Shown here: positions 1-5,946 of the stretch, piece after piece
Layout: the number at the start of each line of letters is the position of its first letter
Position numbering within the stretch: position 1 is the first letter of the stretch
Assembly: GCA_003560175.1 (NCBI GenBank)
Contig: PWIZ01000336.1
Span: forward strand, 1-7,342
DNA length: 7,342 nt
Direction: 5' to 3'
Origin: Halomonas sp.
GTDB lineage: Bacteria > Pseudomonadota > Gammaproteobacteria > Pseudomonadales > Halomonadaceae
Notes under the pieces: model-generated
Database searches by the model: none
What the model saw: the letters and a program-made list of their open reading frames with translations, nothing else
What the model was told of the DNA's origin: nothing
Made by a program: the position numbers and the translations under genes

Positions 1-180
1 AGAAGCGTGACCGTACGATCCCCCCAGGGGCGTCAGGGTGTAGCAGAGTGGCACATGAGCCAGGGATAGCCACGCGATTCGGCAACACTTCCCAGGTCGT
101 GTATGGTATTTGTCCAAGAAAAGCCCATCAGCATCGGCGGGACGTTGAATGGCGGACTCCACATCGCTTGCCAGACATTC

Positions 181-191
181 TCTATGCTAAG
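181..191 (+). promoter_or_regulatory. Candidate RpoS-type extended -10 promoter for the usp-BCCT pair
   Basis: The sequence TCTATGCTAAG matches the E. coli sigma-S extended -10 consensus (KCTAYRCTTAA) at 9 of 11 positions, including the C just upstream of the hexamer TATGCT (183-188). No good -35 box lies 16-18 bases upstream, which is tolerated by sigma-S promoters. Transcription would begin near 195, leaving a leader of about 44 nt before the stress-protein gene. A stress or stationary-phase promoter fits the two genes downstream. It is a match by eye only, so confidence is moderate. Confidence 0.4.
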
Positions 192-225
192 GGCATGGCT
201 ACCGCCGCCAATACCTGCTCTCACC

Positions 226-230
226 AGGAG
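226..230 (+). promoter_or_regulatory. Ribosome binding site of the usp gene
   Basis: AGGAG lies 8 nt before the ATG at 239. It fixes the start of the stress-protein gene and argues against translation of the overlapping open frame that runs from the left edge to 287, which has no comparable site. Confidence 0.75.
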
Positions 231-238
231 ATAACACG

Positions 239-664
239 ATGTATCACAAGATCATGGTGCCGATCGATCTCGCCCATATCGAATTGATCGAGCCGACGCT
301 GGAGACCGTGGCCGACCTGGCGCAGCACTACGACGCCGAGGTGTGCTACGTGGGCATCACCTCCAGCGCGCCTAACAGCGTTGCCCGCACGCCGGAGCAG
401 TTCACCCAGAAGCTCGACGCCTTCGCCCAGAAGCGCGCCGGCGTGCACGGCCAGCCGGTGAGCACCCACACCATTGTGAGCCCCGACCCCATCGCCGACC
501 TCGACGACGACCTGATCAGGGCGATCAAGGAAGTTGGGGCCGACCTGGTGGTGATGCCGACCCACCCGCCCAAGAAGCTGGACGTGATCATGCCGTCCCA
601 CGGCGGCAAGGTGGCAACCCACACCGACGTGTCGGTCTTCCTGGTGCGCCCGCGCAAGGTCTGA
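239..664 (+). CDS. Universal stress protein, UspA family (single domain)
   Basis: A 141-residue cytoplasmic protein with a single Usp fold. The first strand (MYHKIMVPIDLAH) carries the conserved acidic residue Asp10 after V-P-I. The C-terminal half has the usual strand-helix-strand pattern ending in a V-x-V-F-L-V-R strand (residues about 130-138). The length is typical of the family. The closest layout is the UspF/UspG-like type, in which the region reads S-H-x-P followed by L-L-G-S-N. Here it reads T-H-P-P (about 108-111) and later I-M-P-S-H-G-G, so the glycine of the ATP loop is replaced by proline and the G-x2-G-x9-G(S/T) signature is not met. ATP binding is therefore doubtful. It is followed after 51 bp, with no terminator, by the BCCT transporter gene. 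In H. elongata the Usp protein TeaD is encoded beside the TeaABC ectoine transporter and modulates it, so a similar role for this protein on its neighbour is an inference. The start is supported by AGGAG 8 nt upstream. Confidence 0.93.
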   Translation: MYHKIMVPIDLAHIELIEPTLETVADLAQHYDAEVCYVGITSSAPNSVARTPEQFTQKLDAFAQKRAGVHGQPVSTHTIVSPDPIADLDDDLIRAIKEVGADLVVMPTHPPKKLDVIMPSHGGKVATHTDVSVFLVRPRKV

Positions 665-715
665 GCCAGCCACCCCGAAATCACCATCTGACGCTACGCA
701 AGGGAGAGAAGCACT

Positions 716-2356
716 ATGGCTAATGACGAGAACGCCAACGAGAAGCCTGAGGCTTCCGAGGGCATTCCGGCCCCGGAGGGGGCGGCGAATCTCATTGACA
801 CGGACTACGTGATCGGACAGGACAACATCACCGCCTCACCGATGGGAGTAAACCTGGACCTGCACGGCAAGGTCTTCGTGTTCTCGTCAATCGTGGTGTT
901 GTTCTTTGTGATCATCACCCTGGCTCTGCAGGATCAGGTCGAACCTCTCTTCAATGCGACTTTCAGCTTCCTGACCGGCAACATGGCCTGGTTCTTCCTG
1001 CTGGGAGCCAACATCTTCGTTCTGTTATCGATCGTGTTGATCTTCACGCCGCTGGGTAAGGTGCGCATCGGCGGCATGGATGCCAAACCTGACTTCAGCT
1101 ATCTCGGCTGGTTCTCGATGCTGTTCGCCGCGGGCATGGGCATCGGCCTGATGTACTTCGGTGTCTCGGAACCCATGGGTCACTACCAATCCGCGCTGGG
1201 GGGGATCGCCACCGAAAACGGCATACGAACAGACTGGGCCCCGCTGGGCGGCGCCGAGGGCGACGAGGCGGGCGCCATCGCCCTGGGCATGGCCGCCACC
1301 ATCTTCCACTGGGGCCTGCACCCCTGGGGCATCTATGCCGTGGTGGCGCTTTCGCTGGCGATTTTCTCGTTCAACAAGGGCCTGCCGCTGACCATGCGCT
1401 CGATCTTCTACCCGATTCTGGGGGAGCGCGTGTGGGGCTGGCCGGGACACGTAATCGATATCCTGGCGGTGTTCGCCACCCTGTTTGGTCTTGCGACTTC
1501 CTTGGGGTTCGGCGCCCAGCAGGCCACCAACGGCCTGAATGATCTGTTCGGTATTCCCGATAACAACGTCACCATGGTGCTGTTGGTCTCGAGCATTACC
1601 GTCGTGGCCATGGGCTCGATCTTTCTGGGTGTCGACAAGGGAGTCCAGCAGCTCTCCAAGATCAATATGGGCCTGGCGTTTATTCTGCTCACCTTCGTGA
1701 TCATCGTCGGCCCGACGCTGATGATCGCCACCGGCTTCTTCGAGAACCTGTTCGCCTACTTTGCTCACCTGCCGGCGCTCTCCATGCCGTTCGGCCGAGA
1801 GGACGTCAACTTCAGCCAGGGCTGGACCGCCTTCTACTGGGCCTGGTGGATCTCCTGGTCGCCCTTCGTCGGCATGTTCATCGCTCGGGTCTCTCGCGGG
1901 CGTACCGTGCGCGAATTCCTGATCGCCGTGCTGCTGGTGCCGTCCACGGTATCCGTGCTGTGGATGACCGCCTTCGGTAGCGCCGGCATCGAGCAGCTGC
2001 TTGCCGGTACTTTCGAGGGCGAGGCAGATGAACTGTTCGTGATGTTGGCCGGCCTGCCGTTGACCGAAATCACCTCCTTCATTGCCATCACGCTGGTGAT
2101 CGTATTCTTCATCACCTCGTCGGACTCCGGCTCGCTGGTGATCGATTCCATCACCGCCGGCGGCAAGGTCGACGCGCCCAAGCCCCAGCGTCTCTTCTGG
2201 GCCATCATCGAAGGCGCCATCGCCATCGCCCTGTTGCTGGGCGGCGGTCTGGCCGCTCTCCAGGCGGCGGTGATCTCCACCGGCTTGCCCTTTACGCTGG
2301 TGCTGCTGGCGGCCTGCTACGCCATCGTCAAGGGACTGATGAGCGAACCGCGCTGA
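716..2356 (+). CDS. BCCT-family transporter (betaine/choline/carnitine type)
   Basis: A 546-residue inner-membrane carrier of the betaine/choline/carnitine transporter family, secondary carriers that take up quaternary amines and other compatible solutes, usually with Na+ or H+. The family signature is clear: W370-T-A-F-Y-W-A-W-W-I-S-W-S-P-F384 followed by V-G-M-F-I-A-R-V-S-R-G-R-T, which holds the aromatic substrate box (Trp377, Trp378 and Trp381 match Trp373, Trp374 and Trp377 of BetP). The glycine-rich stretch of the first repeat, G140-M-G-I-G-L-M146, and the T-S-S-D-S-G-S segment (467-473) are also present. About twelve membrane segments are visible. The first ~50 residues are hydrophilic and acidic. 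The protein stops only a few residues after the last helix (ends G-L-M-S-E-P-R), so it lacks the long C-terminal regulatory tail of BetP or E. coli BetT. An AGGGAG site lies about 9 nt before the ATG. Substrate cannot be told from sequence; betaine, choline or ectoine are all possible. Confidence 0.96.
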   Translation: MANDENANEKPEASEGIPAPEGAANLIDTDYVIGQDNITASPMGVNLDLHGKVFVFSSIVVLFFVIITLALQDQVEPLFNATFSFLTGNMAWFFLLGANIFVLLSIVLIFTPLGKVRIGGMDAKPDFSYLGWFSMLFAAGMGIGLMYFGVSEPMGHYQSALGGIATENGIRTDWAPLGGAEGDEAGAIALGMAATIFHWGLHPWGIYAVVALSLAIFSFNKGLPLTMRSIFYPILGERVWGWPGHVIDILAVFATLFGLATSLGFGAQQATNGLNDLFGIPDNNVTMVLLVSSITVVAMGSIFLGVDKGVQQLSKINMGLAFILLTFVIIVGPTLMIATGFFENLFAYFAHLPALSMPFGREDVNFSQGWTAFYWAWWISWSPFVGMFIARVSRGRTVREFLIAVLLVPSTVSVLWMTAFGSAGIEQLLAGTFEGEADELFVMLAGLPLTEITSFIAITLVIVFFITSSDSGSLVIDSITAGGKVDAPKPQRLFWAIIEGAIAIALLLGGGLAALQAAVISTGLPFTLVLLAACYAIVKGLMSEPR

Positions 2357-2377
2357 GACTAGCCGGTGTGACAGCAC

Positions 2378-2416
2378 GAACGAAGCGGGGCGGCCACTGG
2401 CCGCCCTGCTTCGTTC
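2378..2416. terminator. Long hairpin between convergent genes, probable bidirectional terminator
   Basis: The arms 2378-2395 and 2399-2416 pair over 18 bp around a 3-nt loop (ACT, 2396-2398), with a single G.U wobble (2387/2407) in the plus-strand RNA that becomes a C.A mismatch in the minus-strand RNA. It sits 21 bp after the BCCT stop codon and reaches into the stop codon (2415-2417) of the convergent exonuclease gene. Neither side has a clear run of U, so it is not a textbook intrinsic terminator; it may stop or protect transcripts from both sides. Confidence 0.7.
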
Positions 2417-3137
2417 AGCTCCACAGCTCGCTTACCGGGGTGTCGGGGGAGTAGTGGCTGGCCACCTGAGCCTGCAGCAGTTCGGCGGTGGCCAGCGCAT
2501 CCACCAGCGCATGGTGCCCCTGGTAGGCGGGCAGCCCGTAGCGCTCTCGACTGTTGTGCAGGCGGATCGATACCGGCGGGCGGCCCATCCACCGGCGAAA
2601 GCGCGACCACAGCGACTGGCGGTGCCGTCGCGCCTCAAGCGACATGGTGTCGATCATCGGAAAGCGCATTCCCTCCCCCAGCCGAGCCTGAATGCCACTG
2701 TCAAGAAAGGGTCGCTCGATGTGGCGATAGTGCACCACCGTCACCCGTCCCTGCAGCAGGGCGAGCAGCTCGGGCAGGATTTCGACGAGGTCGGGAGCGC
2801 TCTCCACTTCGGTGTGAGTGATGCGGTGCAGGGTCACCGACTGCTCGGTGAGCACCCTGGCCGGTTTGAGTACCCAGTAGCGCCTCTCGCGAAGCGGAAT
2901 GCGCGCCAGGCTGAAGGGCACCACCCCGACGCTGACAATGGCGTGGCGGCGTGGATCCAGTCCGGTGGTCTCGATATCCAGCGCCGCCATCGGCACGTCG
3001 CCGATGGGCGTGGCCGGATCGGGGCAGCCCGCAGCGAAATAGTCCTTGAGCAGGGGATGCTGGACCCTGGCGGCGCGGTCGGCCAGGTAGTCAGGCCAGC
3101 CAGGAGCCTGTTGCCGCCCCCTGCCGGGCAGCCGCAT
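2415..3137 (-). CDS. 3'-5' exonuclease, DEDDh (DnaQ/PolC epsilon-like) family
   Basis: A 240-residue cytoplasmic protein with an RNase-T-like exonuclease fold, predicted to remove nucleotides from 3' ends of DNA or RNA. Exo I is A-L-D54-I-E56-T-T-G-L. Exo III is H208-H-A-L-V-D213-A-L-A-T-A, the DEDDh form. In Exo II the segment V-V-H-Y-R-H-I-E141-R-P-F-L aligns with the usual N-A-x-F-D-x-x-F-L, so the catalytic Asp is replaced by Glu. About 45 residues precede Exo I. I prefer the ATG at 3137, which overlaps the stop of the upstream gene by one base (TGATG); a TTG at 3140 directly before it would add one residue. A GAGG (3147-3150) lies 9 nt upstream. The overlap implies translational coupling with the DUF294 protein. 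This pairing is, to my recollection, common in gammaproteobacteria, often beside an acetate/solute symporter. It is not the replicative epsilon subunit, which has a different context and a clear Exo II Asp. Its substrate is unknown. Confidence 0.88.
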   Translation of the reverse strand: MRLPGRGRQQAPGWPDYLADRAARVQHPLLKDYFAAGCPDPATPIGDVPMAALDIETTGLDPRRHAIVSVGVVPFSLARIPLRERRYWVLKPARVLTEQSVTLHRITHTEVESAPDLVEILPELLALLQGRVTVVHYRHIERPFLDSGIQARLGEGMRFPMIDTMSLEARRHRQSLWSRFRRWMGRPPVSIRLHNSRERYGLPAYQGHHALVDALATAELLQAQVASHYSPDTPVSELWS

Positions 3138-5059
3138 CAATGGGGGCCTCGCGAGCGGCGCGCCCCGCCGGCCGGAATGGGATAGCGGAACTTGAGAAAC
3201 TTCTGGGCATTACTGAGCACCTGGAAGGCGTCCTTGAGGGTATGGCGCTCGGTGTCGCTGACGTTCTCCGGCTCGATATTGTTGTCCGGGGTGCGCTCGT
3301 GCTGCAGGTCGATCATCTGGTGGTGGATGCGCGCCATGGAGAGAAACTCCAGGGCATAACGCAGTTTGTCGCTGACCCCCTGCGCCAGCAGCTGGGTGCG
3401 GTCGATGTCATCCAGGCGAGCGAAGCTGTTCTGGGCCCGGGAGCCACAGGCCAGGGCGTGGACCCGGATCAGGTCGGTGAGCGGCGCGGTGCCGCGGCGC
3501 TTGAGGTTGATGGAGTTGTTCTGCTTGCCGTCCTTTTCCATCACGAAGGTACGAAAAAACCCCAGTGGTGGCGTGCGATTCAATGCGTTGCGGGCCATGG
3601 CGGCCAGGAACAGCGGGCTCTTCGGGGCCTGCTCGGCCACCAGATCCTGGAGCTGCTCGACGAAGACGTTTTCGCCGTAGACGGCGTCGAGGTCGAAGAA
3701 GATCGAGCTGTGGAGCAGTCGCTCCGGGGTCGGGTCGCGGATCCAATCCCGAAAGTAGCCCTTCCACACCGACAACGGCTGCCGCCAGCGCGGGTTGGTG
3801 GCCATGATGTCACCGGTGCAGTAGGTGTAGCCGCAGGTGTGCAGGCCGTCACTGACGATCTTCGCCATCTCGAGGAAGTAGGCGTCATGGGCCTTGGGGT
3901 CGAAGGCATCATCGAGCACCAGGGCATTGTCCTGGTCGGTGACCAGGCTCTGCTCGTTGCGCGCCATGGAACCCATGGCCATGAAACAGTAGGGGACCGG
4001 CGGCGGGCCCAGCGCCTCCTCGGCCAGCTCCAGCAGGCGGCGGGTGAAGCTGCGCCCGATGGTGGAGAGCGCGCTGCCGATCATCCGCGAGTCGGCACCA
4101 TCTTCCACCATGCGCACGAAGGCGGCGCGCACGTCCGGGGCCAGCTTCGCCAGGCCCTCGGCCGAGGACTGATTGAAGATATTGCTGACCAGGTAGAGGC
4201 TCGAGTGGGTCTCGTGGCGGATGATATCGGAGAGGTGCACGATGCCCACCGGATGTCGGCGAAGCATCACCGGCAGGTGGTGAATATTATTGCGCAGCAT
4301 GGTGAGCATCGCTTCGTGCACCGATTCGTCGGACTGGATCGCCACCAGCCGATCGCCCACTATCTCTCCCACCTGGGTATCGGGCGCTCGGCCCTCGGCG
4401 ACCAGACGGCGAAAGTCGCTGTCGGTGAGGATGCCACGCACCTGCCAGGCGCGCTCCTCGCTGTCGCGGAAGGTGTAGCGAGGATTGTCGCCGGGGGCAT
4501 CCAGCACCAGCACCGCAGAGGCGCCGGAATCGCTCACCTGCCGTGCGGCCTCCTGCACCGTGGCGCTCGCCTCCACCATCACCGGGTAGCGAGACAGCAG
4601 CTTGCGCACCCGGGTGATCATCATGTCGTTCTGCTTCTTGTGGTGTTCGACGGCGGATTCGAGCCGCGGCCGCTCAAGCTCCACGAAGTCGGCGAAATGC
4701 TCATCCTCTGCGCAGAGTCGCTGGAAGAGCGCATCCGGGAGAAAGTAGATCAGGGTGTCTTCCAGCGCCTGGGCGGGAAAACGCACCCGATGATTACCCA
4801 GCAGGCTGAATTGGCCGAAGATATCGCCCTCGCCCAGGCGGTTGTACAGATCGCCATTGCGCCGATGGACCTCCACCGCGCCGCTGCGGATATAGGCGAG
4901 GTCGTGGACCTCTTGGTCGAGCGTCAGGATCTCGCTGCCTGCCCGGAAGTAGGCGACCTCCACCTCGCCGGCGATTTCGTCGAGCAGGTCATCGGAAAGG
5001 GCGTCGAAGGGCGGAAAGCCCCCCATATGCTGGCGAATTTCCAGTAGTTCCACTTCCAT
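3137..5059 (-). CDS. Putative signalling nucleotidyltransferase: cNMP-binding-like, CBS pair, DUF294 and DUF294_C domains
   Basis: A 640-residue soluble protein. Residues about 14-125 form a Crp/cNMP-binding-like domain, about 155-280 a CBS pair (G209-I-L-T-D-S-D215 and G272-I-V-H-L-S-D278), about 305-445 a DUF294 nucleotidyltransferase of the GlnD type, and about 480-625 the DUF294 C-terminal domain. The transferase motif is intact: G363-S-M-A-R367-N-E369 followed by T374-D375-Q-D377-N, with the two Asp that bind metal, and a later G416-D-I-M-A-T-N-P-R-W-R. The cNMP cassette is altered: F-G-Q83 replaces F-G-E, and Val92 sits where the phosphate-binding Arg is expected, although Arg91 and Arg93 flank it. 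Binding of cAMP is thus uncertain. CBS domains often sense adenine nucleotides. The likely role is a nucleotide-regulated transferase that modifies an unknown protein or nucleotide. The start has GGGAG (5068-5072) 8 nt upstream. The stop overlaps the exonuclease start by one base. Confidence 0.93.
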   Translation of the reverse strand: MEVELLEIRQHMGGFPPFDALSDDLLDEIAGEVEVAYFRAGSEILTLDQEVHDLAYIRSGAVEVHRRNGDLYNRLGEGDIFGQFSLLGNHRVRFPAQALEDTLIYFLPDALFQRLCAEDEHFADFVELERPRLESAVEHHKKQNDMMITRVRKLLSRYPVMVEASATVQEAARQVSDSGASAVLVLDAPGDNPRYTFRDSEERAWQVRGILTDSDFRRLVAEGRAPDTQVGEIVGDRLVAIQSDESVHEAMLTMLRNNIHHLPVMLRRHPVGIVHLSDIIRHETHSSLYLVSNIFNQSSAEGLAKLAPDVRAAFVRMVEDGADSRMIGSALSTIGRSFTRRLLELAEEALGPPPVPYCFMAMGSMARNEQSLVTDQDNALVLDDAFDPKAHDAYFLEMAKIVSDGLHTCGYTYCTGDIMATNPRWRQPLSVWKGYFRDWIRDPTPERLLHSSIFFDLDAVYGENVFVEQLQDLVAEQAPKSPLFLAAMARNALNRTPPLGFFRTFVMEKDGKQNNSINLKRRGTAPLTDLIRVHALACGSRAQNSFARLDDIDRTQLLAQGVSDKLRYALEFLSMARIHHQMIDLQHERTPDNNIEPENVSDTERHTLKDAFQVLSNAQKFLKFRYPIPAGGARRSRGPH

Positions 5060-5095
5060 AGGTCACGCTCCCTTCCGGCAGGCTATCTGCTGCCA

Positions 5096-5124
5096 AGTCT
5101 GGGAGTTCGGCAGGGCACTGTAAA
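5096..5124 (-). promoter_or_regulatory. Weak candidate promoter for the DUF294-exonuclease pair
   Basis: Read on the minus strand, TTTACA (5119-5124) is a good -35 box, and CAGACT (5096-5101) is a poor -10 box 17 nt further on. It lies between the terminator of the DUF4168 gene and the start at 5059, so some promoter is needed near here. The match of the -10 box is only 3 of 6, so this is tentative. Confidence 0.25.
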
Positions 5125-5174
5125 GCAGCGCCGCATGACGCCAGGCCCGCCGCAAGCACAGGGTGAGCGCATAC

Positions 5175-5199
5175 GAAAAGGCCACCCGAGGGGGTGGCC
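5175..5199 (-). terminator. Intrinsic terminator of the DUF4168 gene
   Basis: On the minus strand a perfect 8-bp GC-rich stem (GGCCACCC, 5192-5199, with GGGTGGCC, 5180-5187) encloses a 4-nt loop and is followed at once by TTTTCG (5174-5179). It lies 42 bp after the DUF4168 stop codon. This is a standard Rho-independent terminator and separates that gene from the DUF294 gene. Confidence 0.85.
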
Positions 5200-5241
5200 G
5201 TTCGCGCTGCCGATGGGAGTCGGCGTTGGATCAGGACCGTC

Positions 5242-5625
5242 TTACAACTGGACCATCTCCTGAACACGCTGCATCAGCTCGGGGTCTTGCTGAATAGCCT
5301 GGCCGATGGCGTTGAAGGTATCCACGTCGAGACCGCTGTCCTCGACCACTTCCACCATCTTGTCATTGGCTTCCGTGCGAATTTCTTGCTGAGCCGCCTC
5401 ATCCTCGGCAGCGTGCAGGCGCTCGGTGTAGTCCTGAGAGAGCACGGCAATTTCCTGGGAGGCATCGGCAAACTGCTGGAGCTGATCATCGGAAAAGTCC
5501 ATGGCCGGGGCAGTGGCCTGGGGCTGCTCGGGAGCGGCGGCCGGATCCTGCTGGGCGTGGGCGGTGGCGGACATCAGGCCGGCGCTGAGCAGGGCGGCGG
5601 AAAAGAGAGCAGTCATCCGTTTCAT
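5242..5625 (-). CDS. Secreted DUF4168 domain protein
   Basis: A 127-residue exported protein of unknown function. Residues 1-24 are a Sec signal peptide: K2-R3, a hydrophobic stretch (about 5-20), and the cleavage motif A22-H-A24 before Gln25. A Pro/Ala/Gln-rich linker (25-42) leads to a helical, acidic DUF4168 domain (about 43-127) with the family pattern F-S-D-D-Q-L-x-x-F-A, then a central L-S-Q-D-Y, and near the end F-N-A-I followed by Q-Q-D-P-E-L. No cysteine is present in the mature part and there is no lipobox, so it is probably a soluble periplasmic protein. The frame stays open upstream to 5805, but the start at 5625 is chosen because it gives the signal peptide directly and has a strong GGAGG site 5 nt upstream. 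It is transcribed alone, between its own promoter and terminator. Biochemical role is not known for the family. Confidence 0.88.
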   Translation of the reverse strand: MKRMTALFSAALLSAGLMSATAHAQQDPAAAPEQPQATAPAMDFSDDQLQQFADASQEIAVLSQDYTERLHAAEDEAAQQEIRTEANDKMVEVVEDSGLDVDTFNAIGQAIQQDPELMQRVQEMVQL

Positions 5626-5630
5626 GAATT

Positions 5631-5635
5631 CCTCC
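5631..5635 (-). promoter_or_regulatory. Ribosome binding site of the DUF4168 gene
   Basis: GGAGG on the minus strand, 5 nt before the ATG at 5625. It decides the start in favour of the signal-peptide-bearing form over longer versions of the same frame. Confidence 0.8.
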
Positions 5636-5712
5636 AGTTGGAATGAAGAGCCGGGGGGCATTGTGCATGTGGCAACTGTGACGGCAACGAACGGTCGGCG
5701 TTCAGAATTTTC

Positions 5713-5741
5713 ATGTAAAAGTTCGCAACAACGAGTGTAAA
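5713..5741 (-). promoter_or_regulatory. Candidate sigma-70 promoter of the DUF4168 gene
   Basis: On the minus strand TTTACA (5736-5741; five of six to the -35 consensus) is followed after 17 nt by TTACAT (5713-5718; a weak -10). Transcription would start near 5705, giving a leader of about 80 nt. The -35 box overlaps an arm and the spacer of the inverted repeat at 5731-5756, which suggests control by a DNA-binding protein. Confidence 0.4.
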
Positions 5742-5756
5742 CAGCCTTACACTCGT
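5731..5756. repeat. Perfect 10-bp inverted repeat with 6-bp spacer, probable operator
   Basis: ACGAGTGTAA (5731-5740) and TTACACTCGT (5747-5756) are perfect reverse complements around the spacer ACAGCC. The size and symmetry fit a dimeric regulator site, and its position on the -35 box of the DUF4168 promoter fits repression or MerR-like control. I do not recognise the motif as that of a named regulator. A hairpin in RNA is possible, but no U-run follows it and it lies upstream of the predicted transcription start. Confidence 0.65.
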
Positions 5757-5844
5757 ATCCAAAGGGCGACACCCTGTGCAACCACTTCGCCCAGTAGCCC
5801 GCCATGCGCGCCTTGGCGCCCCAAACACTCAGATGCTATCAAGT

Positions 5845-5861
5845 TGCATTCACGAAATGCA
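5845..5861. repeat. Small palindrome TGCATT-N5-AATGCA upstream of the EamA gene
   Basis: Two 6-bp arms flank a 5-bp spacer, about 85 bp before the EamA start. It meets the loose T-N11-A rule of LysR-type regulator boxes. Such short palindromes arise by chance often, so it is recorded as a possible operator only. Confidence 0.3.
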
Positions 5862-5946
5862 CATAACGGCTGCGTCGAGAAACTTTTCGAATTCTCGTCG
5901 CCGCAGTATGGTCTGTGCACCCCCACCCCTGACATGGACGTTTCAC

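Larger units (their letters stand above)
5626..5946. other. Divergent intergenic region between the DUF4168 and EamA genes
   Basis: This 321-bp stretch has no credible gene. It is visibly richer in A and T than its surroundings, notably 5700-5760 and 5840-5895. It holds the DUF4168 ribosome binding site and promoter, a 26-bp inverted repeat (5731-5756) and a smaller palindrome (5845-5861). I found no convincing sigma-70 promoter for the EamA gene. Open frames running through it in both directions lack ribosome binding sites and protein-like composition. Confidence 0.6.

Noticed and set aside
15..33. Small ACG/CCCC-A-GGGG/CGT hairpin near the left edge
   Set aside because: The stem is short, has a bulge and a loop too small, and is not followed by a U-run; it could be part of a terminator of a gene outside the window but cannot be supported.
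3..287. Open frame from the left edge running into the stress-protein gene
   Set aside because: It overlaps the usp start and ribosome site, has an unlikely composition, and shows no domain; it was also considered as the end of an upstream gene but nothing supports that.
1025..2377. A 450-codon open frame on the minus strand, antisense to the BCCT gene
   Set aside because: Its composition is rich in Gln, Gly, Arg, His and Asp with no fold-like pattern, and it lies fully under a strongly supported transporter gene.
2454..3185. Plus-strand open frame opposite the exonuclease gene
   Set aside because: The opposite strand encodes all DEDDh motifs and is coupled to the upstream gene; this frame is a GC-driven shadow.
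3140..5047. A 635-codon open frame on the plus strand, antisense to the DUF294 gene
   Set aside because: It mirrors the real gene in a GC-rich genome, has a His/Arg/Gly/Val-rich composition with no recognisable domain, and lacks a proper ribosome site. The minus-strand protein has clear domains and motifs.
5626..5805. N-terminal extension of the DUF4168 frame up to 5805
   Set aside because: It would bury the signal peptide 60 residues inside the protein and would run through the promoter and inverted repeat; the start at 5625 has a strong ribosome site.
5776..5946. N-terminal extension of the EamA frame back to 5776
   Set aside because: The extra 57 residues have no helix or motif, are Arg- and Ser-rich, and no start there has a ribosome site; family members begin just before helix 1.
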